60,054 nt of DNA, from NCBI RefSeq assembly GCF_015667795.1, contig NZ_JADPEL010000021.1, forward strand, positions 1 through 60,054. The letters are read 5' to 3'. This DNA is from Clostridium sp. D53t1_180928_C8. Its GTDB lineage: Bacteria; Bacillota; Clostridia; Clostridiales; Clostridiaceae. Position numbers and translations under genes: made by a program. Shown here one piece after another: positions 38,225 through 47,425 of the stretch (positions are counted from its first letter, which is position 1; each line of letters opens with the position of its first letter). The notes beneath the pieces were generated by a model that saw only the letters and a list, made by a program, of their open reading frames with translations, did not search any database and was not told where the DNA came from.

Positions 38225-39520
38225 TTATGCTGTTTCCATGCCTTTTCTTTTTTTAGTTTTTTTAGCTTTTAAAACTGGTCTAACTTCATTTTCACCTAAT
38301 CTTACCAACTCAGGTAATTGTTTGGATTTAATTGTTTCTTCAGTAATAATAACTTTGCCTATATTCTCATCCGATGGAACATCAAACATAACATCAATCA
38401 TTACATCTTCTACAATTGCTCTCAATCCTCTTGCACCAGTTTTTCTAGCAATTGCTTCATCTGCAATTGCTTTAAGAGCATCTTCAGTAAACTCTAATTC
38501 TACATTATCAATTTCAAACAATTTATTATATTGTTTAACTAATGCATTTTTAGGTTGACTTAAAATGTTAATTAAAGCATCTTGATCTAAAGATTCTAAA
38601 GAAACAACCATAGGTAATCTTCCCACAAATTCTGGAATTAATCCAAACTTTAATAAATCTTCTGGAAGAATATTTTTTAAAGTTTCTCCTACATCTTTAG
38701 CTTCTTTAGATTGAATTTCGGCTCCAAATCCCATTGTGCTTATTCTTGTTCTCTTTTGAATTATTTTTTCTATGCCATCAAAAGCTCCACCACAAATAAA
38801 TAATATATTTGAAGTATTAATTTGAATAAACTCCTGATGAGGATGCTTTCTTCCACCTTGTGGCGGAACAGAAGCTGTTGTTCCTTCTAGTATTTTTAAT
38901 AATGCTTGTTGAACCCCTTCTCCAGAAACATCTCTTGTTATAGATGGGTTTTCAGATTTTCTAGCAATTTTATCGATCTCATCAATATAAATAATACCTT
39001 TTTCTGCTTTTTCAACATCATAATCAGCATTTTGTATTAATTTAAGTAAAATATTCTCAACATCTTCTCCTACATATCCAGCTTCAGTTAATGTTGTTGC
39101 ATCTGCAATTGCAAATGGAACATTTAAGAATTTAGCTAATGTTTGTGCTAATAATGTTTTACCTGATCCAGTTGGACCTAATAATAATATATTACTTTTT
39201 TGAAGTTCAATATCATCATCTATCATATTAGCTTTAACTCTCTTATAATGATTGTAAACAGCAACTGATAATGCTTTCTTTGCTCTATCCTGACCAATTA
39301 CATATTGGTCTAAATAAGCCTTGATTTCGGTTGGTTTTGGTAATGCTGTAGTATCTAATTCTACATTATCTTCAAATTCATCTTGAATTATGTCAGAACA
39401 TAAATCTATACATTCATCACATATATATACCCCTGGTCCGGCAATTAACCTTTTTACTTGATCTTGATTTTTACCACAAAATGAACACTTTAATTGCTTT
39501 TTATCTTCAAATTTAGCCAT
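38225..39520 (-). CDS. clpX: ClpX, ATPase subunit of ClpXP
   Basis: A 431-residue AAA+ unfoldase. N-terminal zinc-binding domain with C4 cysteines (CSFCGK...CDECIDLC, residues 12-42), Walker [10 protein letters not shown] (about 116-124), Walker [11 protein letters not shown], sensor motifs [13 protein letters not shown]-like (here [17 protein letters not shown]), and the ClpP-binding loop reading TMGFGAE where most members have IGF. Follows clpP after 39 bases, so clpP-clpX form an operon. Confidence 0.97.
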   Translation of the reverse strand: MAKFEDKKQLKCSFCGKNQDQVKRLIAGPGVYICDECIDLCSDIIQDEFEDNVELDTTALPKPTEIKAYLDQYVIGQDRAKKALSVAVYNHYKRVKANMIDDDIELQKSNILLLGPTGSGKTLLAQTLAKFLNVPFAIADATTLTEAGYVGEDVENILLKLIQNADYDVEKAEKGIIYIDEIDKIARKSENPSITRDVSGEGVQQALLKILEGTTASVPPQGGRKHPHQEFIQINTSNILFICGGAFDGIEKIIQKRTRISTMGFGAEIQSKEAKDVGETLKNILPEDLLKFGLIPEFVGRLPMVVSLESLDQDALINILSQPKNALVKQYNKLFEIDNVELEFTEDALKAIADEAIARKTGARGLRAIVEDVMIDVMFDVPSDENIGKVIITEETIKSKQLPELVRLGENEVRPVLKAKKTKKRKGMETA

Positions 39521-39559
39521 AACATCACCTCACTTTGGCCTATTAATGCCAAAAACTAA

Positions 39560-40156
39560 TTATTTTTTATTTTTTACAATAACTTCATCGATTAATCCAA
39601 TTTTTAATGCTTCATCTGCACTCATGAAATTATCTCTTTCACACATTTGAACCATAGTTTCATAATCGACTTTACCATTAGTTGATTCTGCCATTGTTCT
39701 AGTTAAAGTTTCTTTTATCTTTAATATTCTTCTAGCATGAATATCAATATCAGTAGCCTGACCTTGGAATCCTCCTAATGGTTGGTGAATCATTATTTCA
39801 CTATTTGGAAGAGCAAATCTCTTTCCTGGAGCACCACTTGATAATAAGAAAGCTCCCATAGAAGCTGCCATACCGATACAAATTGTACTTACATCACAGT
39901 TAATATATTGCATAGTATCATAAATAGCCATACCAGAAGTTATTGATCCACCTGGACTATTTATGTAAAGATAAATATCCTTATCAGGATCTTCACTTTC
40001 TAAAAATAGCAATTGAGCGACTACTAAATTTGCAGTAACATCATTTACTTCCCCGCTAAGCATTACAATTCTGTCTTTTAAAAGTCTTGAGAATATATCG
40101 TAAGATCTTTCTCCTCTTCCTGTTTGTTCTACAACATATGGAACATAATTGCTCAT
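39560..40156 (-). CDS. clpP: ClpP, proteolytic subunit
   Basis: A 198-residue serine peptidase. Catalytic triad Ser99 ([11 protein letters not shown]), His124 ([10 protein letters not shown]) and Asp175 (ERDNFMS). The glycine-rich [10 protein letters not shown] loop that forms the substrate strand is at 67-76. GGAGGG ribosome site. First gene of clpP-clpX; lies downstream of tig, the classical tig-clpP-clpX order. Confidence 0.98.
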   Translation of the reverse strand: MSNYVPYVVEQTGRGERSYDIFSRLLKDRIVMLSGEVNDVTANLVVAQLLFLESEDPDKDIYLYINSPGGSITSGMAIYDTMQYINCDVSTICIGMAASMGAFLLSSGAPGKRFALPNSEIMIHQPLGGFQGQATDIDIHARRILKIKETLTRTMAESTNGKVDYETMVQMCERDNFMSADEALKIGLIDEVIVKNKK

Positions 40157-40278
40157 ATTTGTTTTCCCTCCTTTTCTCTTTAAAACCCTTCTTACTTTAT
40201 AATATATCCAACTAATTAAAAGTAATTATATTAAAATTATATAAAATTTACTTTATTTTGTTAAAGAAATATTTGAAT

Positions 40279-40304
40279 AATTGCCAGAATTTCTTCTGGC
40301 AATT
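40279..40304. terminator. Terminator between tig and clpP
   Basis: AATTGCCAGAA-TTTC-TTCTGGCAATT, 11-bp perfect stem, directly after the tig stop in the minus direction; the T run is weak, so some read-through is possible. Confidence 0.75.
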
Positions 40305-40313
40305 AATATAAGA

Positions 40314-41597
40314 CTATTTATTGTTTTCAAGTAATAATTTCATTGTTTTATTTGTAATAACGTCAGCTCTTAATGCAGCTTGTTGGCTTTGCATTAATAA
40401 GTCAACCATTTTTTCATCTTCAGATGCAGAATACATCTTAGCTACTTCTACAGCTTTTGCTCTTATTTCTTCTTCTGTAGCTTCAACATTTTCAGCTTTT
40501 TCTATAGCTTCTAAAACTAAATCTACTTTTACTTTAGTTTGAGCATTTGCTTTCATGTATTCTCTCATTTTAGCTTCGTCGCTTCCAGTGAATTGGAAGT
40601 ATTGTTCTAAACTTAAACCTTGATATTGTAATCTTTGTTGTAAGTTTTGAACCATCTTATCTACTTCTTTTTCTACCATAACTTCTGGAATTTCAACTTT
40701 TGCATTTCCAGCTACAGCAGTAATAACAGCTTCTTCGAATTCTCTTTCTGATCTTTCAGTGTTAGCATCTTCTAACTTCTTAGTTATATCTGCTTTTAAA
40801 TCTGCAATAGTTTCAAATTCAGATGTTTCCTTAGCGAATTCATCGTCTAACTCTGGTAATTCTTTAACTTTTATTTCTTTTATAGTAACTTCAAATTTAG
40901 CTGGCTTTCCGTTTAACTCTTCTTTTCCATAGTTTTCTGGGAAAGTAACGTTAACTTCTACTGTATCATTTACTTTTGCTCCAACTAATTGTTCTTCAAA
41001 TGTATCTATGAAAGTCTTAGAACCAATTTCTAAAGAATAATCTTTTCCTTCTCCACCTTGGAACGCTTCCCCATCAACATATCCTTTGAAGTCGATAACA
41101 GCTATGTTTCCATTTTCAACTGTTCCCTCTTCTTTAGTTTCAACTCTTGCATTCTTTTCTTGCATTTCTTTAAGCTTCTTTGAAATTTCTTCTTCAGTTA
41201 CTTCATAAGTTTTCTTTTCTATTGATAAACCTTTGTATTCACCTAATTCAACTTCTGGATAAACAGTAACTTCTGCAGTGTAAACAAAATCTTTACCTTC
41301 TCCAACTTCGATTACATCAACCTTTGGATAATCAACTGGTATTATATTATTTTCTTTTAATACTTCACTGTATGATCCTTCTATTGCAAAGTTAACAGCA
41401 TCTTCTAAAAGAACTTCTATTCCATAATATTTTTTAACCACATTCATAGGAACTTTACCTTTTCTGAATCCTGGCACATTGAAATTCTTAACATTTTTCT
41501 TATAAGCTCTTGTTAAAGCAGCATTAAATTTTTCAGCTTCAACCTTTACTTCAAATTTAACGATATTTACATCGATTTTTTCCATTTTAGCTTCCAT
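40314..41597 (-). CDS. tig: Trigger factor
   Basis: A 427-residue ribosome-associated chaperone and peptidyl-prolyl isomerase. The N-terminal ribosome-binding domain carries the signature [18 protein letters not shown] (about 41-58), equivalent to the GFRxGKxP loop; the FKBP-like domain covers about 155-240 ([28 protein letters not shown]); the rest is the helical substrate domain. AGGAGGA ribosome site seven bases before the ATG at 41597. Codons are regular, as for a highly expressed gene. Confidence 0.97.
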   Translation of the reverse strand: MEAKMEKIDVNIVKFEVKVEAEKFNAALTRAYKKNVKNFNVPGFRKGKVPMNVVKKYYGIEVLLEDAVNFAIEGSYSEVLKENNIIPVDYPKVDVIEVGEGKDFVYTAEVTVYPEVELGEYKGLSIEKKTYEVTEEEISKKLKEMQEKNARVETKEEGTVENGNIAVIDFKGYVDGEAFQGGEGKDYSLEIGSKTFIDTFEEQLVGAKVNDTVEVNVTFPENYGKEELNGKPAKFEVTIKEIKVKELPELDDEFAKETSEFETIADLKADITKKLEDANTERSEREFEEAVITAVAGNAKVEIPEVMVEKEVDKMVQNLQQRLQYQGLSLEQYFQFTGSDEAKMREYMKANAQTKVKVDLVLEAIEKAENVEATEEEIRAKAVEVAKMYSASEDEKMVDLLMQSQQAALRADVITNKTMKLLLENNK

Positions 41598-41706
41598 TGT
41601 ATATTCCTCCTAAAAAAGTATCTCTTGTTTGATTAATACAACTAGCTTATTATAACACAATTAAGCTATTTTTTACAAATGTTTGTTCACAAAATTACTT
41701 AATAAT

Positions 41707-42411
41707 TTACTCTTCACTAGTAATATACCTAATATCACCATCAATTTCAACCTTTATGGCATTATCATTGATTTCATATAAATTAATATAATGACCTTGA
41801 AAATCTTCTTTGATAGTATGTATATTATTATTTATTGTAACAATCGAAACACATTGTTTCAAGTCCTCATTTAATGTAGGTATATTAGTAATGTAAACAA
41901 TTTTTTCATCATCTACTATCTTACCTTGATCATGCCATATATAATTCGGATTATTACTTAGCACTTCTATTTTTGAAAGTTTTTGATTATTTTGTGTAAT
42001 ATACTCATTCAAAGTTAAATCTATGACCTCTTTTTTTGTATTAACCAAATATAGATTTTGATTTCTATCTATAATCAAAGCCTTATCTTTATTAATATCA
42101 ATTGATCTTATCTCATTGTCTGATTCAACATCAATTATTTTATCTATGTCGTTACCTTTAATAAATTTTAATATAATATTATTATCATTTAACATAACAT
42201 TAACATTTTCTATTTTTTCACTATTTAATCTTAACTCTTTATTAAATGCTATATTCTTAAAAGTTGCACTTATTTTCTGCATATCATATTTCATAACTGT
42301 AATGCCTATTATTAAAGCCAATATTCCAAAACATATACTTATATTTCTTCTTTTTTTTCTCCTTTTCATAATTCTTTCATAATCTCTACTAAATATACTT
42401 GGTTTGGCCAT
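41707..42411 (-). CDS. Single-pass membrane protein, unknown function
   Basis: With the ATG at 42411 (MAKPSIFSRDYERIMKRR, after AGGAGGTGCGAT) this is a 234-residue protein with a strongly basic cytoplasmic start (KRRKKRRN), one helix (about 25-42) and an extracytoplasmic region of beta-strand-like units (KALIIDRNQNLYLVNTKKE, KIVYITNIPTLNEDLK) that could form a small propeller or barrel. No known motif. It lies 95 bases before tig in the same direction. Confidence 0.6.
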   Translation of the reverse strand: MAKPSIFSRDYERIMKRRKKRRNISICFGILALIIGITVMKYDMQKISATFKNIAFNKELRLNSEKIENVNVMLNDNNIILKFIKGNDIDKIIDVESDNEIRSIDINKDKALIIDRNQNLYLVNTKKEVIDLTLNEYITQNNQKLSKIEVLSNNPNYIWHDQGKIVDDEKIVYITNIPTLNEDLKQCVSIVTINNNIHTIKEDFQGHYINLYEINDNAIKVEIDGDIRYITSEE

Positions 42412-42558
42412 ATCGCACCTCCTACACAGAACAAAAATATTCACAACCACTATTTTACCATAATAAGGGTATTTTATAAACTTTTATTTACTCTTATATA
42501 TATATTTCACTATTTTTCTTCTTTTCCATTCTTTTCTACCTTATTATTCGACATTCCA

Positions 42559-42753
42559 TTATCTTGATTTACAGCATTTTTTTGACTTACTGCATCCATT
42601 ACACTTATCAGTCTTATCCCCTTTACTACTACAGCACCCACCGCACCTTAACATACCTAATTCTCTCATTTCTTCTATAGTCAATTTAACTTCATTTTCA
42701 CTATAATCTTCATAGTCAGGCTTATCTTTAAGAATTTCTCCTCTATATCCCAT
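42559..42753 (-). CDS. Small Cys-rich protein with an A7 run near its end
   Basis: A 64-residue protein: an acidic N-terminal half (DKPDYEDYSENEVKLTIEEMREL) and a cysteine-rich C-terminus with CGGCCSSKGDKTDKCNGC (37-54) and a final KKCCKSR. The cysteine spacing suggests metal binding. A homopolymer of seven A (complement of 42577-42583) encodes the Lys residues before the last Cys pair; a one-base loss would replace the last residues by a 22-residue hydrophilic tail ending at 42510. AGGAGGAAAATGGG ribosome site. Function unknown. Confidence 0.6.
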   Translation of the reverse strand: MGYRGEILKDKPDYEDYSENEVKLTIEEMRELGMLRCGGCCSSKGDKTDKCNGCSKSKKCCKSR

Positions 42754-42856
42754 CCCATTTTCCTCCTATTTCTCAATATATTAACATAATTATATAATGC
42801 TTTTATTCTAAATTTATACATAAAAAAATTTTTTTCAACTTTTTTTGTAAAAATTA

Positions 42857-42885
42857 TTTGATTTTATTAAATACTATTGTATAAT
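42857..42885 (+). promoter_or_regulatory. Promoter of the predicted small RNA
   Basis: TTTGAT or TTGATT (42857-42863), 16-17 bases, then TATAAT (42880-42885) preceded by TTG. The predicted transcript start is about 42892. Confidence 0.6.
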
Positions 42886-42891
42886 AATGAT

Positions 42892-43038
42892 ATAGTATTT
42901 AATTAATAAATATTTCAAAAAGCCCATACCGCTCTATAATTTTATATTGTAGAGTTTTAATAAAACCCCACACAATCACTTATTCCCTTTCTTAAGTGAT
43001 TGTAATCCCTTAAACCTGTGCTTAGCACAGGTTTTTTT
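42892..43038 (+). ncRNA. Predicted small RNA with three hairpins and four CCC motifs
   Basis: About 147 bases between a good promoter and a strong intrinsic terminator on the plus strand, with no ORF. Hairpin 1: CTCTATAA...TTGTAGAG (42932-42954). Hairpin 2: ACAATCACTTA with an 11-bp perfect partner (42972-43003) and the loop TTCCCTTTCT. Hairpin 3 is the terminator, ACCTGTGC-TTA-GCACAGGT (43014-43032), then a run of seven T. Unpaired C-rich stretches at 42921-42930 (AGCCCATACC), 42966-42969, in loop 2 (42985-42987) and at 43007-43009 are all able to pair with GGG of ribosome sites. Both neighbouring genes are on the minus strand, so it is not a leader. No known RNA family was recognised. Confidence 0.65.
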
Positions 43039-43102
43039 ATTTGTAAAACATCTTGTTTAAAGCTTTCTTCACTATTATTGTCTTACTTTAAACTTATTAT
43101 AC

Positions 43103-43133
43103 AAAAAAGGTTATGTATGACATAACCTTTTTT
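43103..43133. terminator. Terminator after the M23 peptidase gene
   Basis: AAAAAAGGTTATGT-ATG-ACATAACCTTTTTT, 14-bp perfect stem with T runs in both directions. Confidence 0.9.
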
Positions 43134-43150
43134 ACATAATACATTTATAT

Positions 43151-44437
43151 TTAATAAGGTATATAATTTAATGGGTCAACTGCTTCCCCATTAATTCTTA
43201 TTTCAAAGTGTAAATGAGGGCCTGTACTATTTCCAGTTGAACCTACTTCTGCAATTACATCTCCCTGTGAAACTGTATCACCAACGGAAACTTTTAAAGT
43301 CTGTGCATGAGGATATAAAGTCTGAACTCCATTACCATGACCTAATATTATAGTCTTCCCATATCCGCTTATCCAACCTGAATATTCAACAACTCCGCTT
43401 TTAGAAGCTTTAATAGGATCTCCATAATTTCCTGCATAATCTATACCTTTATGTAACTTATACTCACCAGTAACAGGATTAACTCTATATCCATAATAAC
43501 TAGTTATTTGACCTGGAATTGGACGTAAAAAGCCATTTTCTATAGGTAAATCATCTAATTTATCATCATTTCCAGTTCCTCCAGCAACATTATTAATAAT
43601 TCTATCTAATTCAGCTTCTAGTTCACTATTATGACTTTCTAAATCATTTATTTGATTATTTATGGCCACATTATTATTCTCTAAAGATGCAATACTATTT
43701 AACTTATCATTTTGAAGTGCTAAAAGCTCCTGCTTTTTTTCCTCTTCTTTATCTTGTATTGCAACAACACTATTTTTTGCACTAACTATTTCAGCTTGTT
43801 TTTCTTTTATTGCTATTTGATTTTCTTCCTGCTCTTGTATCTTTAAATTTATCTCTTCAATTTCAGCAGCCATATTTTCTTGATTAACTTTTGATTTTTT
43901 TATTAAATCCTTATCAAAATCAATTATTCTAGAAATACTTGTTAAATTCTGAAAAACTTCAAAAATATTTTTACTTTTAATAATCATATAAATATATTGC
44001 TGTGCCAAATTAACCTTATACACACTTCTTACTCTTGAATCCAATAATTCTTGAATCCTTTTTTGTTCCTCTTTTAGCTCTTCAATATATTTTTTCTTTA
44101 TTTCTACTGTATTCTTACTTTCATTAATAGCATTATTTAACTTATTCACTTCTGATTGTATCTCATCTATCTGTTTCTGATACTCACTAATTTCCTTTTG
44201 AAGTTTATAAAGTTCATTTTCTTTTTCCTTTATCTGTTCTTCTACTCCACTCAATTGATTTTTTTCTTCCTCAATTGAGCTATTTACTTTTTCTTTTTCA
44301 TCTTCAAGACTTTCAATTTTATTTTTATTATTTTCTATCTCTTCTTTTATTGAATCGCTTTTCTCTGCAAATACATAAGTATTGTTTATCATCATGCATA
44401 TAATAACTGCATATATAACCTTTTTCCTATTATTCAT
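43151..44437 (-). CDS. Secreted M23-family murein peptidase with coiled coil (EnvC-like)
   Basis: With the ATG at 44437 (MNNRKKVIYAVIICMM, five bases after GGGAG) the protein has 428 residues. Signal peptide about 1-24 (…NNTYVFA), then a long Glu/Lys-rich coiled coil (about 25-270) and a lysostaphin-type M23 domain (about 315-428) with HKGIDYAG and HLHFE zinc-ligand motifs; the second-site motif reads YPHAQ. The layout matches EnvC/PcsB-like factors that cut peptidoglycan cross-links or activate amidases. Follows the TcaA-like gene by 26 bases in one operon. A GTG at 44449 is an alternative start. Confidence 0.88.
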   Translation of the reverse strand: MNNRKKVIYAVIICMMINNTYVFAEKSDSIKEEIENNKNKIESLEDEKEKVNSSIEEEKNQLSGVEEQIKEKENELYKLQKEISEYQKQIDEIQSEVNKLNNAINESKNTVEIKKKYIEELKEEQKRIQELLDSRVRSVYKVNLAQQYIYMIIKSKNIFEVFQNLTSISRIIDFDKDLIKKSKVNQENMAAEIEEINLKIQEQEENQIAIKEKQAEIVSAKNSVVAIQDKEEEKKQELLALQNDKLNSIASLENNNVAINNQINDLESHNSELEAELDRIINNVAGGTGNDDKLDDLPIENGFLRPIPGQITSYYGYRVNPVTGEYKLHKGIDYAGNYGDPIKASKSGVVEYSGWISGYGKTIILGHGNGVQTLYPHAQTLKVSVGDTVSQGDVIAEVGSTGNSTGPHLHFEIRINGEAVDPLNYIPY

Positions 44438-44463
44438 ATTTTCTCCCACATTTTATATTATCT

Positions 44464-45726
44464 TTATATATCTACTTTCTGTATTCCTTTAATTATAAAA
44501 GTTCCATCTTCATATTCTAAATTTAAAATAAAGGAACTTTCATTAGAGTTTTTAACAAATGGTAATAATTTTTTGTATACACTATAATTAACTTTAGTAA
44601 CTAAGCTAGCCTTATATTTATTTTCTTCATATTTAAAATCACTTTTCTCAATCTCTACAGCTAAATCTGTTATTTCATAATTATTGCTTAACAAAAAGCT
44701 CTTTTCATTAATATAGCTATAAACCATTGTTTTTACTTCTTCAGTCGCATTAGAGATAATGTTTTTATCTTTAGTATTCAATGCCTCAAATGAACTACTA
44801 TAGAAACTATTTACTATTTCATCAATCATATTATTTAATGTCTCATTAACCATATTTATATCGAGCTTAATATATTGATTATTATTTATCAATACATCTT
44901 CACTTTTTATAAGCCCCCATGGGAATTCCTTCTCAAGATACAGTTTAATATCCTTATCCTTGGGTATAGGCCCATAATTTTTAATATCTTTGGCTATTAA
45001 TCCAGTATCAACACCATTAATAAACACTTTCGCATCATCAAAGTTTGTATATAATGTTATATAGTTCCCATCAACATTTATCTCTACAGTATCATCTTCC
45101 ATTAAATTAAGTATTTTTTTATTAGTAATATCTCCATAATCCGTTTTACAAGTGTATATAATATTATAAAACCCTGGAACAATATTAAATTCAGCCTCAT
45201 CAACTAAATTGAATCTTTTATTGGAAAACTCTATTTCAACATTTTTATCACTACTAATAAATTTAACAGTAACATCGTTAATATTGATATAATATTTTTC
45301 TTTTAAAAATCCCCTTTTAATCTTTAATGTAAAGTTTCCACTTTTACCGTTTTTACTTATTTCATTAACTATCTTTTTTATTCTTACTTGATCTTTATTA
45401 TAACTATCAATAAGAGGTTGTAAATCTTTCGAAGATACTCTTTCATCTTCTAACTTTACATAACGGGATAACATAGAAGAATTCCCATTAATTAAAGCGG
45501 ATTGAAACTTATTTAGTACTTCTTCTTTAGATAAACTAAATCTGGTAATTAAAAATAAAAAAACAAAAATTATAGATATAGAAACTATAATAATTTTAGA
45601 TTTATTTCTTTGCCATACTAAATTAAATCCTATATTTTTAATATTCTTAATATCTGTAATTAAACCTAATAAACTATTCTTAATTTTTTCATACCCTACT
45701 TTTATACTTTTTTTAAACTCTTCCAT
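44464..45726 (-). CDS. TcaA/YvbJ-like membrane protein without zinc ribbon
   Basis: A 420-residue protein with one membrane helix (about 45-65, KSKIIIVSISIIFVFLFLITRF) and a large extracytoplasmic part. Its layout resembles TcaA/YvbJ: a first helical domain with SKEEVLNKFQSALINGNSSMLSRYV, then beta-rich modules (GFYNIIYTCKTDYGDI; NFDDAKVFINGVDTG) and an NTF2-like C-terminal domain (about 295-420). TcaA proteins normally start with a zinc ribbon; here the N-terminus lacks cysteines, and a small CxxC protein is encoded just upstream. Role probably in the cell envelope. Confidence 0.7.
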   Translation of the reverse strand: MEEFKKSIKVGYEKIKNSLLGLITDIKNIKNIGFNLVWQRNKSKIIIVSISIIFVFLFLITRFSLSKEEVLNKFQSALINGNSSMLSRYVKLEDERVSSKDLQPLIDSYNKDQVRIKKIVNEISKNGKSGNFTLKIKRGFLKEKYYININDVTVKFISSDKNVEIEFSNKRFNLVDEAEFNIVPGFYNIIYTCKTDYGDITNKKILNLMEDDTVEINVDGNYITLYTNFDDAKVFINGVDTGLIAKDIKNYGPIPKDKDIKLYLEKEFPWGLIKSEDVLINNNQYIKLDINMVNETLNNMIDEIVNSFYSSSFEALNTKDKNIISNATEEVKTMVYSYINEKSFLLSNNYEITDLAVEIEKSDFKYEENKYKASLVTKVNYSVYKKLLPFVKNSNESSFILNLEYEDGTFIIKGIQKVDI

Positions 45727-45733
45727 TATATTT

Positions 45734-46072
45734 TTACTCCAAAATATCTATAATCCACTTTCCACAAGATACGCATTTATATAATCTAATAACAAATAAA
45801 TCTAGAGACTTATAGTTTGATAACCCTGGTTTTTCTTCAAGTTCCTTTTTAGTAACAAACTCATCTTCTTCATTTAAAAATCCTTGAATTTCAATTATAT
45901 AATTTTTATTAGATTTTCCACAGCAGTCATTTTCACCAACACATTCTATCTCTTCATATATTAACTCATTTTGTAATTCTTCTATTATAGGTAATAAATC
46001 CTCAAATTCACTTATATCATCTAAAAAATCCTCTTTATTAAAAACTAAATCTTTAATTTCAAATAATTTCAT
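45734..46072 (-). CDS. Small protein with two cysteine pairs, unknown function
   Basis: A 112-residue acidic protein. Cysteines occur as ECVGENDCCGK (about 43-53) and YKCVSCGKW near the C-terminus (about 98-106), a zinc-ribbon-like pair. Strong AAGGAGTAAAG ribosome site. Seven bases separate it from the TcaA-like gene, so it heads a three-gene operon with the TcaA-like protein and the M23 peptidase. No family recognised. Confidence 0.6.
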   Translation of the reverse strand: MKLFEIKDLVFNKEDFLDDISEFEDLLPIIEELQNELIYEEIECVGENDCCGKSNKNYIIEIQGFLNEEDEFVTKKELEEKPGLSNYKSLDLFVIRLYKCVSCGKWIIDILE

Positions 46073-46330
46073 TTCTTTACTCCTTATATAAATATTTTAC
46101 TCTACTCATAATATATCATGTATTTTACACTATTCAACATTTTATTTTATTTTTTTAGCTATTTTTCACTAAAAAAACAAATTAAATAATAATTGTCTAT
46201 TTTCACAAATATTTATTAATAAAATTATCTATAAATAATCTATTTGGTTATTGAAAAATTTGTATTTTTATATTAAATTAAAGTTTGAGTATTATTTTAA
46301 TAAATTTTATAAATATGAGGAGAGAAACTA

Positions 46331-46921
46331 ATGAAAAGAAATACTAATTCTAGTTCTAAAACTAGAAGGCTCGTTCTTATTGGTGCACTAGGTGGAATCT
46401 CAATATTTCTTGGCATAAGCGGGTTGGGTTTAATACGTTTACCAATATTTAGTCTTACTATAATGCACGTTCCTGTAATTATCGGTGCATTATTAGAAGG
46501 TCCTATTGTAGGAATTGCAGTAGGGTTAATTTTTGGTTTATTTTCCATGTATCAAAACATTACTGCACCAGGATTAACATCTTTTATTTTTTGGAATCCT
46601 ATAGTTGCATTAATTCCAAGAATGTTAATCGGAATAGTATCATATTATTCATTTAAACTGCTTAAAAGTAAAATTAAAAGCACGGGAATATGTGCAGGAT
46701 TTGCATCAATTTTAGGAACATTAACTAATACAATCGGTGTATTAGGTTTAACTTATATCTTATATTTAGATAGATATGCTCAAGCTAGAGAAATTTCACG
46801 TCAAGCTGTAGCAGGAACTTTACTTACAGTTGGTTTAACTAACGGAGTTCCAGAAGCCATTGTATCAGCATTAATTACAATTCCTATAGTTGTTACAATG
46901 TTAAAAATAAAAAGAAATTAA
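46331..46921 (+). CDS. ECF transporter S component
   Basis: A 196-residue membrane protein with five or six helices, the size and layout of S components of energy-coupling factor vitamin transporters. Features: the N-terminal RRLVLIGALGGISIFLGISG helix with a small-residue motif for docking to the T component, PIFSLTIMHVPVIIGALLEGPIVGIAVGLIFGL (residues about 38-70), and FWNPIVALIPRMLIG. The pattern is closest to pantothenate-type (ECF_trnsprt) S components, but the substrate cannot be fixed. No riboswitch is visible upstream. GAGGAGAG ribosome site; monocistronic. Confidence 0.82.
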   Translation: MKRNTNSSSKTRRLVLIGALGGISIFLGISGLGLIRLPIFSLTIMHVPVIIGALLEGPIVGIAVGLIFGLFSMYQNITAPGLTSFIFWNPIVALIPRMLIGIVSYYSFKLLKSKIKSTGICAGFASILGTLTNTIGVLGLTYILYLDRYAQAREISRQAVAGTLLTVGLTNGVPEAIVSALITIPIVVTMLKIKRN

Positions 46922-46922
46922 G

Positions 46923-46975
46923 AAATAATACATAGCTAGTATATATACTTATGGCTATGTATTATTTTTATTATT
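46923..46975 (+). terminator. Terminator after the ECF S gene
   Basis: AAATAATACATAGC pairs with 46954-46967 (14 bp) and is followed by TTTATTATTTTG. Confidence 0.85.
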
Positions 46976-47071
46976 TTGTTACAATTAATATTAAATTCCA
47001 TTTTAAATTTAAAATACTCTTTTTTTCCTCTATTACCTTGATTTTAATAGATTATATAAATTGACTCTGCA

Positions 47072-47078
47072 CATAATA
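47072..47078 (+). promoter_or_regulatory. Possible sigma-G -10 element before the SASP gene
   Basis: CATAATA about 70 bases upstream of the SASP start fits the sigma-G -10 pattern CATANTA. No clear -35 was found, so this rests mainly on the gene type. Confidence 0.35.
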
Positions 47079-47147
47079 CTAGTGTAAGTAAAAAAGATTT
47101 ACTTACAAATGAAAATAAATATTAATTTATTTAAAGGAGGGTCTTTT

Positions 47148-47330
47148 ATGGCTCAAAAGTTAGTACCAGAAGCAAAAAACGGATTATCAAAATTTAAGAA
47201 TGAAGTAGCAAGCGAAATGGGAGTTCCTTTCACAGACTACAACGGAAACTTAACTTCAAAACAATGCGGTAGCGTTGGTGGAGAAATGGTTAAGAGAATG
47301 GTTGAACAATACGAACAAGGAATAAAATAA
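47148..47330 (+). CDS. Alpha/beta-type small acid-soluble spore protein
   Basis: A 60-residue DNA-binding spore protein that protects forespore DNA. Typical blocks: NEVASEMGVPF (about 18-28), with the GPR germination-protease site in VASE, and YNGNLTSKQCGSVGGEMVKRMVEQYE (33-58), the conserved DNA-binding helix region. One cysteine (Cys42) where most SASPs have none. Start at 47148 after AAAGGAGGG; a longer reading from 47109 has no ribosome site. Expressed in the forespore under sigma G in other species. Confidence 0.96.
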   Translation: MAQKLVPEAKNGLSKFKNEVASEMGVPFTDYNGNLTSKQCGSVGGEMVKRMVEQYEQGIK

Positions 47331-47361
47331 GCTAACTAAAAATAAGTTAATAAAACAAACA

Positions 47362-47396
47362 AGAGAGTGTAAATATTATTAATATTTACACTCTCT
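47362..47396. terminator. Bidirectional terminator after the SASP gene
   Basis: AGAGAGTGTAAATATT and its complement, a 16-bp perfect stem with a 3-base loop, between convergent genes. Confidence 0.9.
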
Positions 47397-47425
47397 CCCT
47401 TTATAAATATTTGTTTTTATTTTTC

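Noticed and set aside
42892-43038. 6S RNA or SRP RNA for the small RNA candidate
   Set aside because: The 5' and 3' ends do not form the long closing stem of 6S RNA, and there is no SRP Alu/S-domain signature (no GGAR-type tetraloop); the three separate hairpins and terminator fit an sRNA better.
46073-46330. Vitamin riboswitch before the ECF S component gene
   Set aside because: No conserved blocks of TPP, FMN, cobalamin or preQ1 riboswitches and no terminator hairpin between promoter region and start codon.
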